From Volutella citrinella (taxonomy: Eukaryota; Ascomycota; Sordariomycetes; Hypocreales; Nectriaceae): a DNA stretch of 64,000 nt. The number at the start of each line of letters is the position of its first letter. Position 1 is the stretch's first letter. Below are positions 1 through 13,090 of this stretch, one piece after another. Both the position numbers and the translations under genes were made by a program. The notes beneath the pieces are model-generated. The model made no database searches, had not been told where the DNA came from, and worked only from the letters and a program-made list of their open reading frames with translations. The stretch is from the NCBI GenBank assembly GCA_034401135.1, contig JAWZSP010000002.1, positions 4,030,001 to 4,094,000 of the forward strand, given 5' to 3'.

Positions 1-142
1 GGGTTCGGCGGTGCTTGTGGAGGTAGGAGGCGGATCTGGGCAGAGATGGGCGGGCACCCGTTTGCATCGAGGAGCGGCGGCTCACATTAGGCGAAGAAGA
101 CGTGGACGAAGCTGGAGATCGTGAGGGAGGCGTGTAAGGCAT
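1..142 (-). CDS. N-terminus of a Ser/Pro/Arg-rich protein, partial at left edge
   Basis: Reading leftwards from an ATG at 142-140, 47 codons stay open to the window edge. The peptide starts MPYTPPSRSPASS and continues with many Ser, Pro and Arg residues, including RRSS and LPRSASYLHKHRRT. That composition is typical of disordered N-termini of fungal regulatory proteins and is unlike the random frames nearby. The start was chosen because it is the first ATG of the frame and is followed at once by this biased peptide. A GTGAG string at about 83-87 could be read as a splice donor, but the frame continues sensibly through it. The rest of the gene is outside the window, so no function is assigned. 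I have an impression of similarity to a conserved fungal protein family but cannot name it with confidence. Confidence 0.5.
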   Translation of the reverse strand, partial: MPYTPPSRSPASSTSSSPNVSRRSSMQTGARPSLPRSASYLHKHRRT

Positions 143-1240
143 CCCAGAAGGTCACTCTGACTCTGTTTGGGGAGGATCAGAGAAGGGTCCCGTGCCCCGG
201 CTGGACGTAGAGATGCAAGTCGTCGGGGGAGAGGGGAGAACGCGCGTGGTGAGGACGGGTGTCAAGGCGATGAAACTTCTGGAAGAGCGCGTAAGATGAA
301 GATGATGGCGAATTGGATGTGCCTCTGCTCTGGCCTGTTTCACAGAGGAAAGAAGGCAGGCAAAAATGTCAGGTGGTGACGCTGATTGGGGCTGAAAAGA
401 GAGGAAGGCGTGGTCAGTCAGATGCTTCTAATGGCGTTCTTTCCTCATTCCCTCGGGACGACCATTGCGGACCCGAAATACCCGTCACGATTGTTGATTT
501 GCAAGAATCTGATGGATTGAGGTGGGTATTACGGATGCAAAAGGGTTGAAGCGGGTTTGTAGCAGAGGGCTGAGTAATGATGATAAAGCCGGGCGTGACG
601 CGAAATCGTCTAGCTACTCACATTAGGGTGAAAAGGAGATGATGAAGAGAGACGGGCGGGCGATGGCGGCGAGACGACGGAATGGCTCTGGCAATATTCC
701 AGCAACAGAACCAAAATGTCGTGAAGCGACGGTCGCACGGCGATGAATTGGCGTCGGGGGGGAGGGAGGAGGAGCAGGCAAGAAGAGAGATGCCTCGAGA
801 GTGGTGACGGTATAATATGGGTATGGGGGCGGGTCGTCGAAGTGGAGCGGACGCGAGGTTGACGGAGCCCGTTGATGATTTCTTTCTGTCTCTGCAGGGA
901 GAGAGGTGCTAGCCCACAGGCAAGAATTAGTCGACGGGGGATGACGAGATGTTTTAATAAATGCTTGCAAAGGAGCAAGAGACGAGGGACGGCGGGCCAG
1001 ATGAGGACAAGGGCAGGCACTTGGACATTTGTGTGAGAGCGATGAGGGTATGAGTGGTGGGGAGTGGGCGTGGGCGACGGCGAGGGCGTGGGAGGGAACG
1101 TGGGAGTGGGAGGAGTGGGAGGCGATGGTGCTGCAGCATTACCACAGTTACTGCACCTGGGTCCTCCGGCGCAGGAGGGCTTGCAGGGCTTGCCAGGCTT
1201 GCCAGGCTTGGCTTGGCTCGGCCTGGGATGGGGGATGGCC

Positions 1241-1268
1241 TGTGTGCGGTGCGGTGCGGTGCGGTGCT
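1241..1268. repeat. GGTGC-type pentanucleotide microsatellite
   Basis: About four consecutive copies of a GCGGT pentamer. Confidence 0.8.
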
Positions 1269-1720
1269 CGCTCTGTGCTTCGGTGTTTGGGTGCTGCTTT
1301 GGTTGGGAGGCTCGAGCGGCTTGGCTGCGACTAACAAAAACAAGGTTGTAGGCCACCCACAGCGTCGCAGGGCTAGGCAGGCCGCCTTGTCCGGATGGGA
1401 TGGGTCGTGGGCGCCCAGAGGGTGGGATGTGGGATGTGAGATGCCGCTCGAGGGGGGGTGAGCGCAGATGGCGATGGTGATGGTGGTACAGAGCGAGCGA
1501 ACGAAGGCACAGCTGCTGGGGCCCTAGCTACCTAGCCGACCACGCCGGTACTGTGCTGCTGCAGGCAGAGTGCTCTGCACACACGATGGAGGAGATGGGC
1601 GCGATGGGGGACGGGGATGAGGCAAGGCAGGGGTGCGATGGGGATGGTGGATGGATGGGGATGGGATGGGATGGATGGCTTGCTTGTCGATGAGGCGCGC
1701 CGACAGGTGGAGCGAGCGCC

Positions 1721-1742
1721 GGGGGGGGGGGGGGGGGGGGGG
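1721..1742. repeat. Uninterrupted run of 22 G
   Basis: Twenty-two consecutive G residues on the plus strand. Such a run can form G-quadruplex DNA and is prone to length error in sequencing. Confidence 0.9.
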
Positions 1743-1927
1743 CAAAAGGACGTGCAATGAGCGACGAACCCAACAAGAAAGCAAAGCAGCGTACGGAGCA
1801 GTGCGGCGAAGTCAAACAATGGACGTGGTATGTTTGGGAAAGCAAACCGGCTGCTTCGGCGCAGTCAAGGCTTTGGCTTTGGGGGCTCTTTCTCTTACCT
1901 TGCAATTGACTCACTGAGAGGCGGCTC

Positions 1928-1953
1928 GTTTGGTTTGGTTTGGTTTGGTTTGG
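1928..1953. repeat. TTTGG pentanucleotide microsatellite
   Basis: About five tandem copies of TTTGG. Confidence 0.85.
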
Positions 1954-2202
1954 CTTGACTGGGACACGAGCGGCAGAGCACACACGAGAGCAGCAGAGGA
2001 GCAGAGGCGACTCTGGTGGTGAAAGGCCCCCCGAATCAAGCCAGTTGCAGAAACGGAGCGTGGGATTCGACGAGGCCGGTGTGAGAGTTTCTGTTCGGGT
2101 GCGCTCAACGTTGCGACTCGGTCTGGCCTGCAGTGGGGCTAACAAGCAGGCAAAGACACAAGCAGAATAACGGACATACAAGACAACAGGCAGGCCAGTC
2201 TG

Positions 2203-2228
2203 ATCTGGTCTGGTCTGGTCTGGTCTGT
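2203..2228. repeat. CTGGT pentanucleotide microsatellite
   Basis: About five tandem copies of CTGGT. Confidence 0.8.
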
Positions 2229-5200
2229 GCCGAAGCTGGTGGGAACGGGGGGCAGAAAGGATAAGGAGGGCCTGTCGATAGATAGTCGACAGCGTGTGGA
2301 GCGCGGCGCGGCGGTGGTGGTGGTGATGGAGCGGACGAGGGATGGATATGGATATGGATGGGAGATGCAATGCAGCTATGCTATGCTATCCGTCCAACGC
2401 GGCCCAATACCAATCGCAAAGCCTCCTCTATGCTCCGGCCGGGTGCTGACGCCGGTGCCGGTGCTATCGTCGGCGGGTGTGGCAAGGAACTTGGCGACGG
2501 ACTGAACCGAAGCAGAAGGGCGGAAACCTACGCTCCAAATGGGCGACACTAGGAAGGGGGGCGGTTGGATTGAGTTTTGGCCAAACCGATGACAAAAGCT
2601 GTAGATAAGCAGAGGGGCCCTTAGTGATTAGTAGAGGGCGGTAATCGAGCAAGTCCGCGGGTCAGCGCTTGAATGGATCGCTGATTTGTATAGAAGAACA
2701 ATGTTGAAGGAGGGACTATTGAGTATTGAGATTTGTAAAGATTGTGCAAAGAGCAGACAAGTGAAAAAAAAAAAAAAATATGAATGAACGAATTCGGCAG
2801 ATGCAGAGAGTGTGAGAGGGAGCGTGTATTGAAAGACAAGATAAGGAAAGAACGACGGATAAGGTATCCAAGGAATGTCAAGGGTAAAACAGACGATGGA
2901 CCGACTGAAGGCTTCCGTCCGTCTGGGGCCAGTCCGCTATATCATCATTTTCACCGCAAGTACGCATCTCCCAGAAGCATCAACACGGCAACGACGAGAT
3001 GCCAGCCTCGTGCGTAAATCAAAACACATGCCATTCGTATCATGGAGCTATTTGCGTCCATCGTGGTCCAAGGCCACCACCACCCATTGTCGCCGGAGGG
3101 GGGCGTTGACTCGAACTTCAGGTGGCGCACACCTGGTCCGAGCTTTTTTTTTTTTTTTCTTCGCTCTTTCCCTGTACAGCCTTGTCTTATCCCAGCTCCG
3201 GCAAGCGAGCTAGACCAAAATTACGAAAGCATCGTCGTCTCTTGTCTTGTCTCTCCCGTCGCTGCCCACGTCGCCTGGAATTCTTTTGTCATGCTCCGAC
3301 AATTCTTATCGTCGCCCTCCATCTGGGGAGAGGCTCGGAGAAGAACGTTCTGCTCGTTGCTCCATTGGCCACCCGGTCTCGGGCTGCACGCCGCCCCGCC
3401 GCCATGTCTTATCTGCACCCAGAGCCATGGCCCATTGTCCAATCTGTCGGCCCCCGCTCGACATTTTGGGTAGGAGACTGACCGGGCCAGGCCATCTGTG
3501 GCTGGTGCCATGCATTGAGCAGAAGCCCCCCAAGAGTCTGTCACGCTTCGCCGGTTGCTGGAGGAGAGACGACGACATTGCAGGACATGACTAGCCGCGC
3601 CAGCATTAACGGAATGCGCGAAGACGTTGCTGCAGCGCGACTGACTAGGTGGACCTGAGCGCAGATGAGAGATGCCATGGTGCAGCAGCAGCAACGGCGA
3701 CTGCGACTACGGCGATGTGACTTGTCCGTTGTTACTGGATGCAAAAGTGTGGATAAAATCCGATGGCTGATAATGACGATGTGCGTGGGTGCGCACGATG
3801 AGACGAGGGCGAGCATCAGTGGACAGTGGCATGGGTGGCACTCGCGCTGGGCACTGGCTGGCACTAGCAGCACCTTGGGTGGGGAACCCCCCTGCACGCC
3901 ATCCATCACGATGCTTGCGGATGCCGTCGCATCCTGGCAGCCCACGGCCATTGGCTCACCGAGTCTCCCTCATCCATCACTGAAGCATCGCCTCTGCAGC
4001 GGCGCGGAGGCGTCGGCTTGGCTGCATGGGCATGGCATGGCATGGCATGTTTCGCCTCCGTGTGCAGGCCTTCCAGAGCACCGGTCGACACGCACGCAAG
4101 TGGCAGAGCCAGTGGCCGTTATCGTCATGGCAGAACTACGCGCCACGAGCGAGCAGACAAACACGACGATTCCAGCAAAGTCAATCAGCTTCGAATTGAT
4201 CGGCCAGCCAATCCATTCCCCGTCCCTGCTCCCCGCACAGCGCAGCAGCCACGACCTGACACGCGGCCGAGCCCGGCGAACCTCAAACGCCGCGCACTGC
4301 GGCGGCGGACAAGACGACGGCACAGAGGCTTGCGATGGCTTGCATGACTGGTGCGCACACACCCAAACTGGCCTGCGAGTCGCTGTGACCTACCAACGCC
4401 TGAGCCTCACTTGCGCTCACCGACCGACCGACCGCCATCGGCCGGCCCGCACACTTATTTTTTAAAATATTCCTTCGTGCCGCTAGCACTAACGACGGCG
4501 CCGGCCTGCCGTGATGGCACGATGATGATGGATGATGCGCCGCAACACTGGGGCCTGGGCGCGTGGGACGTGTGCCGTGGCGGGCGAAACGGAACTATTG
4601 TCATGCACGGGGCGATTTGCGCTGCTAGAGCGAGGTCTGCCCCAGCAGGCAGTGTTGAGAGCGCTTACCAGCAGTACAGTACAGCAACACGAGTATTATG
4701 CCACGCCGGGCCTGGTGCTGGTCTGGCTGGGTCGACTGCTGACTGGCATCCTCTGGGAGTCGCTGTCACTCAGCAAAAAGTTGTTCACCGGGAACATCCA
4801 TGGTGGTTGCGGCTACACCCTGCACCCTGCACACCGCACGCTGCATGGGTGGTGGCATGGGAAACGCCACCAGCGCGATGCCCGGTACTGGGCTGCATCC
4901 TACTGTGCTGCACGCTGCAATGTAAAATGCAAAATGATGCTGTTGCTGCTCTTGCATGGAACGCAGAATGTCTGGCTGACTGACCAAATTCGGCTGGCAG
5001 GAAAGCTGCGGGCAGCTGGATGGTGCTGCACATGGCAAATCCCTTGGGCCGCAGGCTCTGCGCGCTACTACATATGATATGATGAAAGTGGGCATTTGAT
5101 CAATATGCCTGATACTAACCATCAGATCACCAAGACCACCGTACCATCAGCAACTGCAGGACCTTGGGCATCAAACGGTCTTCGACCGAGGCCAAAGCAC

Positions 5201-8200
5201 CGTGCCGTGTCAAGCGACTGGTACGGCGTGCCTGGCTAAGAGTCAAGCACCCTCACACCCCATGCCTCCATCCCCCTCACGGCAACTGACAAGCTGGGCG
5301 CAGCGCAGTGATCGACCAAGACCTGGCATCCGACATATCCATGGGTGGTGGGGGGCCCAAGCCCTTAGCTGCTCCCCAGACTCAACTCGCCTCACATTGC
5401 CTGGGCCGTCACCTCATCTCATCACATATCGCTGACGGGGCCTCGTTCAATCATCCAAGGCCAAGACCCTCGCCAAACCTCCAAGCCGTTTCCCCGCGGG
5501 GCCCGGCTCCTCATCATTGTCGTCGCCTGGGCCCCATTGTGTCTGTCGTCAATGACGTAGGCTGCCATGGAAACCACTCTGTTCCATTCCCGCCCTTGTC
5601 TCACCACCGCTCCCCGGGGCCCGGAGCGCTCGGGGCCAGGGCTAATGACCTAGCTGTAGGCTCTGCTAGCAAGGGCTGGCCCTCTGTCTTGCGCGCCCCC
5701 GCATGCAGGTATCGGAAATCTGCGTTGGGTTTCAGCCAGGTGTCCAGCTATAGTTCCCTCGCCCGGCCTTGTCATCCTCCCTCTCGTATGCAAGCAAGGG
5801 GGAACAGCGAGAGAGGGCGAGAGTCCACTTGTGTTGAAAACCAAGGACCGTTCCGTGGAGCCACAAGCAACGGTATGCCAGCTCCTCCAGGTTCGCGCCG
5901 CGTACGGGCCATCCGGGCATCCACCCTCGACTCCGCTTTGGTGTTCGCTTTCCCCTGCCGCCAAGCTGGATCCTGGGAGTTGCGACTCGAGAGCTGCCAG
6001 ACCTTGACGCCGCCCCATAGCGCCCTGGTCCTTGCGATCTCCAACGCTCCTGAGGCCAAACTGCTTCCGTCCTAATCTACTCCAGCCGCCGTCGCGCACC
6101 GGCAGCGAAGCGCGAGCCCCGCCCACTCAGGGATGATCATCAAGGCAGCATGCAGGCTCTTTCTCCTGCCCAGCATTGCGAGTATGCGTGGGTGTATCAA
6201 GAATGAGGCATGTTGGTAATTGAATGTACCCAATGTGTGCTGCGTACCATAGCAGGACGGTGCAGCGAACACGGAGCCATGTAGGTCAGGACTGTGTGAT
6301 ATGGATGTGACCAATCGTGGTACTGGAGGCGGCTCCAAACAGCTCCAAACGGCAACTGATGGGCATCTGCTGGCGAGTCTCCTCCTCGCGTTCTCGAATT
6401 AGGTTCACCCTACCAAGTCTGCCAACATACCTATCGTTATCTTGTCACTTGTCGACAAAACCCTCTCCGCTACTGTGGCTTATCTTGCCACGGTTCCCGA
6501 TTGCAAGCTTACAAAACTTGAGAAAAAAGAGGAGTCCGCCAGAGCCGAGTGCGCAGATCTCCCATCCCATCATCCCACGCCGTCGGGACGGCATCGGCAC
6601 CGGCCCTCTCGCGCGCCCCCCTCCCCCCTCCCTTGGTCTCCATGTCCGTATCCAGCAACGGCTTCCCGGCCGGAGCTTGGAGCTACTGCGACGGCAGACG
6701 GAGAGAGGGGCCATGCCTGCCATCGTTGCATCCCCAAGGCACGACAACAGCGAGCTTAGCCTAGGCAAGCCAGAAACACAACAACACCGGCGAATTTAGT
6801 CACCACTTGTCATGGTGGAGCAGCCTGGCGTACCGCGTAGGCCCGCTGTCAGTTTCCAAACTCCGAATAGCTGCGTCTGCGCAGAAGACACAAGCGCACC
6901 CTCTTCGCATCCTTACGTCGCCTCGCTCTGGGCCTCTCGGCGTTGCTCCTCTACTCGTCTTCCGTCCGCCGCAGTCGTCTCAGGCAGATAAGACCAAGAG
7001 CAGCATATGCGCACGGTCCATACGGTTAGTCTACTTCGGGGCTGTAGTTCGAGGATGGGACTCCCCACCTCAGCCCATACCCATGCTCAGTACGGTTTTG
7101 GAAGTGGGCTCTTTTTTTCGGTTGGGAAAAGTCCTTGACACTTGGACAGGGGTTTGGTGGTGAGCTTTCCTCCCACGGTGCCGCCACCCACACAGTTCGC
7201 AGACAGGAAGACGGGAAGAAAAAATATCAAAGATGCCGCTAGCACCTCAGCCATCACCGAAGACGCTAGGATCAGCTTCAAGCTAAACTGGTGGGGCAAG
7301 ATCACCCAGGCTTTGGGTTGCTTGGCACTCACCGTGGGAGGAATTTTTTCTTCCAATAATCTGTCGCCATCGCCGAGTGGTTGGGCGGCGGCCGCTTGCT
7401 GGGGTGGAAGAGCTGTCTACAGTCTATCGCATGAAGCTCCCACGATATGACGATATCGTAACCGTATCGCCCATCGCAAACCACTTATCGCTCCCCGAAC
7501 CCGCTGAGGTTTCGTCATGTCCAAGCATGTCATCCTCACAGCTCAACTCGTGGATCTGCGATGGGGACACGCTTCAGCTCTCGCCTTGATATCAGGCTCG
7601 CCCCGTCCCACATCTAGAATGGATGTTCGGGGGCATGGTCAGCCACATTTGCATTCACAAAGGGCAATCCATGCGGCGCATCACGCAGTAGTCGGGTTGT
7701 GTTTGTTACCTCATTTGCCAGCAGATTGGCAATGGACCTCGACAAAACGCCACCATGTGTCGTCTTAGCTCTCGCTACCAACCAGGGCGTCCCCCTCGCC
7801 CTCTGAGAGATTCGACTCGAATCACCTCGACAGTCAGAGACAGCAGAGTGCGGAATGCGTGCGTCGGATGGCGACGACGCAACCCACAAGGTTCACCCCC
7901 AGGACCCCCTCAGTGGCGCCGTGGCGTTGCCGGGATGGCGGATTGGGTGGTGGGCGCCGCCCCAACAAGAGCTCTTCAGGCAACGACTCCCGGGCGGCAA
8001 AGCTCCTCATCGTGTTGATGCGTCGAGTGCGCTGCCCACCATATGCAAAGGTGCATGATCTGATCTACATGCGTTGCGTCGACAGAGAGAAGGGACGCGC
8101 CGGACCTCGCCTCCTCTGACGTCTTATCGATGCGGCGAGAAGCAATGGACCCCGTTTTTTACTAATTACCGACTCCTCTCGTCTATATTCGAGCCGGGCG

Positions 8201-9126
8201 GCGAGAGGCCAGGTCAGACCCTCTCCGTCGCATCGCAGTTCGCCTGTGTGAATCGCTGCGACTCTGCTCCTCTCGCGATGCAACTCGACCCGGCCTTCAT
8301 CGCAGCTCCATCTGCCTCAGGGCCACCACCACCGCCACCCCAGATAACGACTTTTGTGCACGACAAGTTACTCGTCGCCCGGTCCTGGCGCCCTGCCCTG
8401 CACGACTCCTGCACTATGCCTCGTTGCTGCTTCACAGCACACCATGGGGATGCAGAAGCAGCGGCCTAGATTGCGCCTCGATGGCCGGTCAGTTGCTCTT
8501 GGCTTGGTGCCAACCACCAGCCACACGGTGGTGTTGCTAGACATTTATCTCGAGAGACCAGTTTGTCAGCCCCATGCTGGTGTAACGTCGCGATGCTCTG
8601 TCGATATACACACTTTGGGCATAGCATCGGCGGTCCCAAGCCACCTAGAGCCCAGTGCCCACTAACCAACAGGTCCTGTCAAAGCGGGCGCGATGGAGTT
8701 GGTTCTGTGTGTTAGTGTCGGTGCTGGTGAGAGCCAGAGGACGAGCGCGAAAGCAATTAGCGCTGCCTGCCTGCCTGCTGGCGTGGGCCCTCTGTTTCCC
8801 CCCCTATTGCCACTAGCCAACCTCGTCGTCGTCCCAGATCATGATCGCGATCGTAGATGTCCTGATGGCTCCTCGCAAATCCCCGGCACATCGTACAACT
8901 CTCTATGTTTGGCGGTGGGGCCTGCGGTTCTTTTTATGTTCGTCAAACATTGTGTCGTTCCAGGGGGGCCTGCCTCAGCCCGGCGCATTTGCTCCCCCCG
9001 GTCATACGATTGGGGACGAAGGCCTGTGAGCAAGCGGAACATGCATAACAGTTCTTGGTTGTGTTCTATATCCGCACCCTTATGGACTTTTTGGGCTTCC
9101 GCTGTGGAACGGCTGTCGGCAGACCG

Positions 9127-9179
9127 CACACACACTACACTGACACTGACACACGCACACGCACACACACACACACACA
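9127..9179. repeat. CA dinucleotide microsatellite
   Basis: An imperfect CA tract that becomes a perfect CA run at its right end. Confidence 0.85.
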
Positions 9180-12100
9180 TCAAGAGCCGATCGCGCTGAC
9201 CGCCTTCTCGGGGCATGTGGCGCCACGATAGCCCACGCCCACAGCCCTCTCTGCGGCTGTTGAAACGCCCAGGCAGTCCTGGGCTGCAGCAGCCCCAAGT
9301 ACCGTGCAGTCAACGGAAACGAGGGGTTGCGGCATCATCATATCAGGCCTTTGCGCCTTTCACATGATATGACACCCACGCGCAAATCACGCTGCCAACC
9401 TGGGGGGCTTATCTGCCTAGCTTAAGCTGCACCTCCGCGGATCTTGGCTGCTGCGCAGGCAGCCAATGGACTCAGGTTCCCAAGCCCACCAGCAAGCGCC
9501 CTCAACCGTCTTGCCTACGAATCCCATCCAGCTGGGCGACGGGGCGGCAACCCCTCATTGGCCTGCGGAGAGTTCTGCATGTCCGGTTTCCTGTCTAGCC
9601 AAGGGGAGCATCTCGAATGGGGCACCTGGATGCACAGCAGCTAAAGGAACAAAAATATATGCCTGAGGGGCCCGCCTTGTCGACCACCCCCTCCAAGAAC
9701 CGTTACACGCTTGCGCAAGTCCTGTCGGTTTGCCTTTTCGCTAAACCAGCGCCGCAGCCATGCAGGCGCCAGGCAGGGGGGTTCTGATACGGTGCATGGC
9801 GTGCTGCAGACCGAGATTGAAGAGTTGGTGTCGAGCTGATGGCACATCGTATCACATTCTAGCCGCACCCCTCGGCCGAGAGCTCTCTCCGCAGCTTACC
9901 CAGCCAACGGACGCGCAGCCATCCCCCTCCCCTCCTTTGTTGTTGTGTTACGGTGGTCGTGGCCCGGGGTGGTGGAAGCTACTCCGCATCTAGGGTGAGG
10001 AGAAGGGCTCATTCCTACATGGCTGAGTACGGGGTAGCATGAATCCGTCTCATCCGCGAAGCAGCCATGGACGAACCTAGACCGCTTTGAAGAAGAGATG
10101 CATAGGCCATTGCCTCTGGCGCTGTATCAGTTCGCCATGGTTGCGGGGTATGGCGCTACCCCGTTCATCAGAGGAGCCAGGGAGGAGGAGAAAGGCCAAG
10201 ACGCGCGGGCGGCACCGTCATGATGTGATCCCAATCTTAAGATGTGCGTGATAAGCCGCAGGAAACGCGGAATCCCATCTTCGGACGCCGGCTCTGGCAA
10301 CAATTGGCGCTGGCACAGCCGGGTCCGCCTCTCCTGGGGTTATCGGTTCAGAGAAGGGGCTATCAAGAGGGCCTCGGAAACCTTGAGCATCGAGGATCAG
10401 CAGCCCCAGACCAAGCCTGGCCAGGAGGCGACCCTGATCGCCCGGCCAGGCCTGCTCGACTGAAGCGAACCACTATGGGGATCCATTGGCAATAGCGACA
10501 TCGCCCTGCATCGATTAACGGGATGGTTCCCTCCATTACGACTGAGCGTTCCCTGCAATCCTGCTACCAGAGCAGGCGTTGCCGGTCTATCCTGTCTACT
10601 CGAGGATGCTCCTCGACGTTGTATGGGGGAGAGCTGAAAGTTTAAGCAGACCCTTGATGCATGGCATGAATGGCACTCGAAGCAGTCTGGACTCGAGATC
10701 ACCGCCCCGGATGCTTTCTCCAGTGCCACCTCGGTCAGCCTCTGGAACGCCTAGTCGGCCATGGGCGAGTGAGCGAGCTCTCTGCCTTCCCCGGATGGTT
10801 CTCCAACCTTGAGCTATACCCCCCGGCCGCAATGGGAAACTCTCTCTCTCCCTCTCTCTGCCCACCGAAGCTACGCCATGTTGCATTACATGGGATCATG
10901 GCCAAGAACTGACGACACATGACCAGCTACACGCAACCCAACATGTTATCAGCGAGCCTCGCAGCAAAGTCCCTCAAGCAAGCACGTCGCGCTGCAAGCC
11001 GGGGGCCATAACACACGGCCAAGCATCTGATATGTTCCCCGACGAGGAGGCGACGTTGCAAGCTTTCACACGCACGTCGTGCTTTTACCCCACCACCCAA
11101 GTGAAAGGACAGAGCAGCTTTGGTCTTGGATGTGGAGCACGCCAAAGCATATGCTGCTGGATTGGGACGGAGGCTGAAAAGCCACTCATTACTGGCATAA
11201 TCGGACATGGAGCGCAACCGCAAAAGGGCCCTCCGCCCCAGCCTCTGCCGGCCTTGGCCAAACTGCGATGCTACCCCGTGGACAGGTCGATGCGCAACAC
11301 CTCGTACGCCGCCCCCCTGGGCCCCAGCGCCGCCGGTCGCCCTATCTTTGGCAACCGTTTGCCGCCGGTGTGGACTCGAATGGAGCGTTGATGGTTCTGC
11401 TCGTCCGTCAGTCTGTTGGCCACCCCAGACATGAGAGTGATAGACGTGCCCCAAGGTTTCACTGCGTCTTCCTTGTGGCGACCAAGGTTAAAAAAAAACC
11501 GAAGATCTTCGCTAGCCGCGCTTACACTCAGGAACTATCTCGGGTGGACTAAGTGGGCTCATGGTGTGCCTTTGCTAGCTTTTCGGAGCCGAAGGTTTTG
11601 TCGGGTACGCTACAAACTACTAGTAGGTCCGGTCCGTCTCTCAACACAACTCGTTCGACTAGGCTCATCTAGACTACCATCGAGCCAGTCCCTTGGACGG
11701 TGGACTCATCATCCCAGACGAAGCAGCGTCGTGGTACAAACAGCAAGAGGCATGGCAGCATGGACGCCGGTCTGCAGTTAGCCGCCTGCGCTCGAGGCAA
11801 AAGAGCCTGTGCGACGTGGAGACGGCCAAAGGCAACTCATACGACAACGGCGATGCGACCGTCTCAGACGGAGAGGCGCCACCTCTTCGGCGGACTCGAC
11901 CACATCGAGAACGGGACGCATATCGGACCCCCAGACCGTCCCGCAGAGATGGCCGTGCAGCAATGGCGAGGGCCAGGTGGTGTGCGGAGACGAGGTGCGA
12001 GTGGCCCAATATCCCCCGCCCGTTCCCCAGAGGCTGCGTGTGTGCCAACTTCTCCAGGCCGGTGAGGAAGAAGCCGCCCAGCCTTGAGCAGACAGCTCGC

Positions 12101-13030
12101 CCAGGATGATGGGAAGGGCATCGCGGCCGCTCTCAACGTGCCATCCCGATGCCTCGGACGGGCAGAGACACATCATCTGTCAGGTGACGGCTCCCCCATC
12201 CATCTGCTACCCCTCCTTAGCCTCCCCCAGCGTATCGCTCGGCCGGCCCTGGAGGTGTAGTAGTAGTGTAGCAGTCGTTGTTGATACGCTGCCTGGGAGT
12301 CGAGATGAGCCAACCACTCAGAGACGGCGGGAGCAGCCTTGCCTTTTTGACAGCCCCCCTCACCCCCTTCATGGAAATAATTCATACTAGTTGCCGCCTG
12401 CCGCCCTCCTCCTCAACGGCTGCTTCTTTTTCCCACCGCCCCTTTGCGTTGTGCTTTGGGAGAAAAGGACGCATGGCCAATATCCCTCTGCTCCATGTCG
12501 TTGAACAGAGCGGGCGGGAATGACGTAGTTGGCCGGGCATGACTGTGCTCCAGCCATCGGGCTGCTCAGTGCCAATCGTAAAAATAAAGACGAGGCGAGC
12601 CCTGGCCTTGGGGCCGTTTGTGTTAGCGCAGGGGGACACACGGCCTGACCCTGCAAGACAGATGGGGGCCCCCGAAGGAAATGTCTGAGACCTGTGGGCT
12701 CGCAAGCGCCAAGGAGGACAAGTGCAGCGGCCGGGCAGGGCTATTTCTCCTTCTTCTCCATCTCGCTGCTTGCTCCGCCATCGTCAATTTCGCTCCGAGG
12801 GGCGTGTGCGTGTTAGTGGCCGTGTATTGCCAGCCGCCAGCCATCCACCGAGATGCAAAACTCGTCAATCGCCAAGTTTCTTGCCCCCTGATGGGGACAC
12901 TGTCACCCCATCGAGCCGCTAAGAGGCAGACAAGCGAAGCGCTAGGCTGGCTTCTCTCTAGGCATGCCTCCTCGGAATCAGCCATCCAGCGCGCTACCAC
13001 GCCAGCCGCCCCTCCCAGTCGCAGTGCCAA

Positions 13031-13090
13031 TACACTACATTACGCCGCACTACACTACACTACACTACACTACAATACAATACCCACTAC
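13031..13090. repeat. TACAC pentanucleotide microsatellite
   Basis: Six or more imperfect tandem copies of TACAC. Confidence 0.85.

Noticed and set aside
610..6075. Large open frames of 200-280 codons, for example 610-1356 (-), 1528-2370 (-), 3665-4465 (+) and 5308-6075 (+)
   Set aside because: They are Pro/Ser/His/Arg rich, overlap other open frames on both strands, and show no family-like peptide. The GC content explains the lack of stops.
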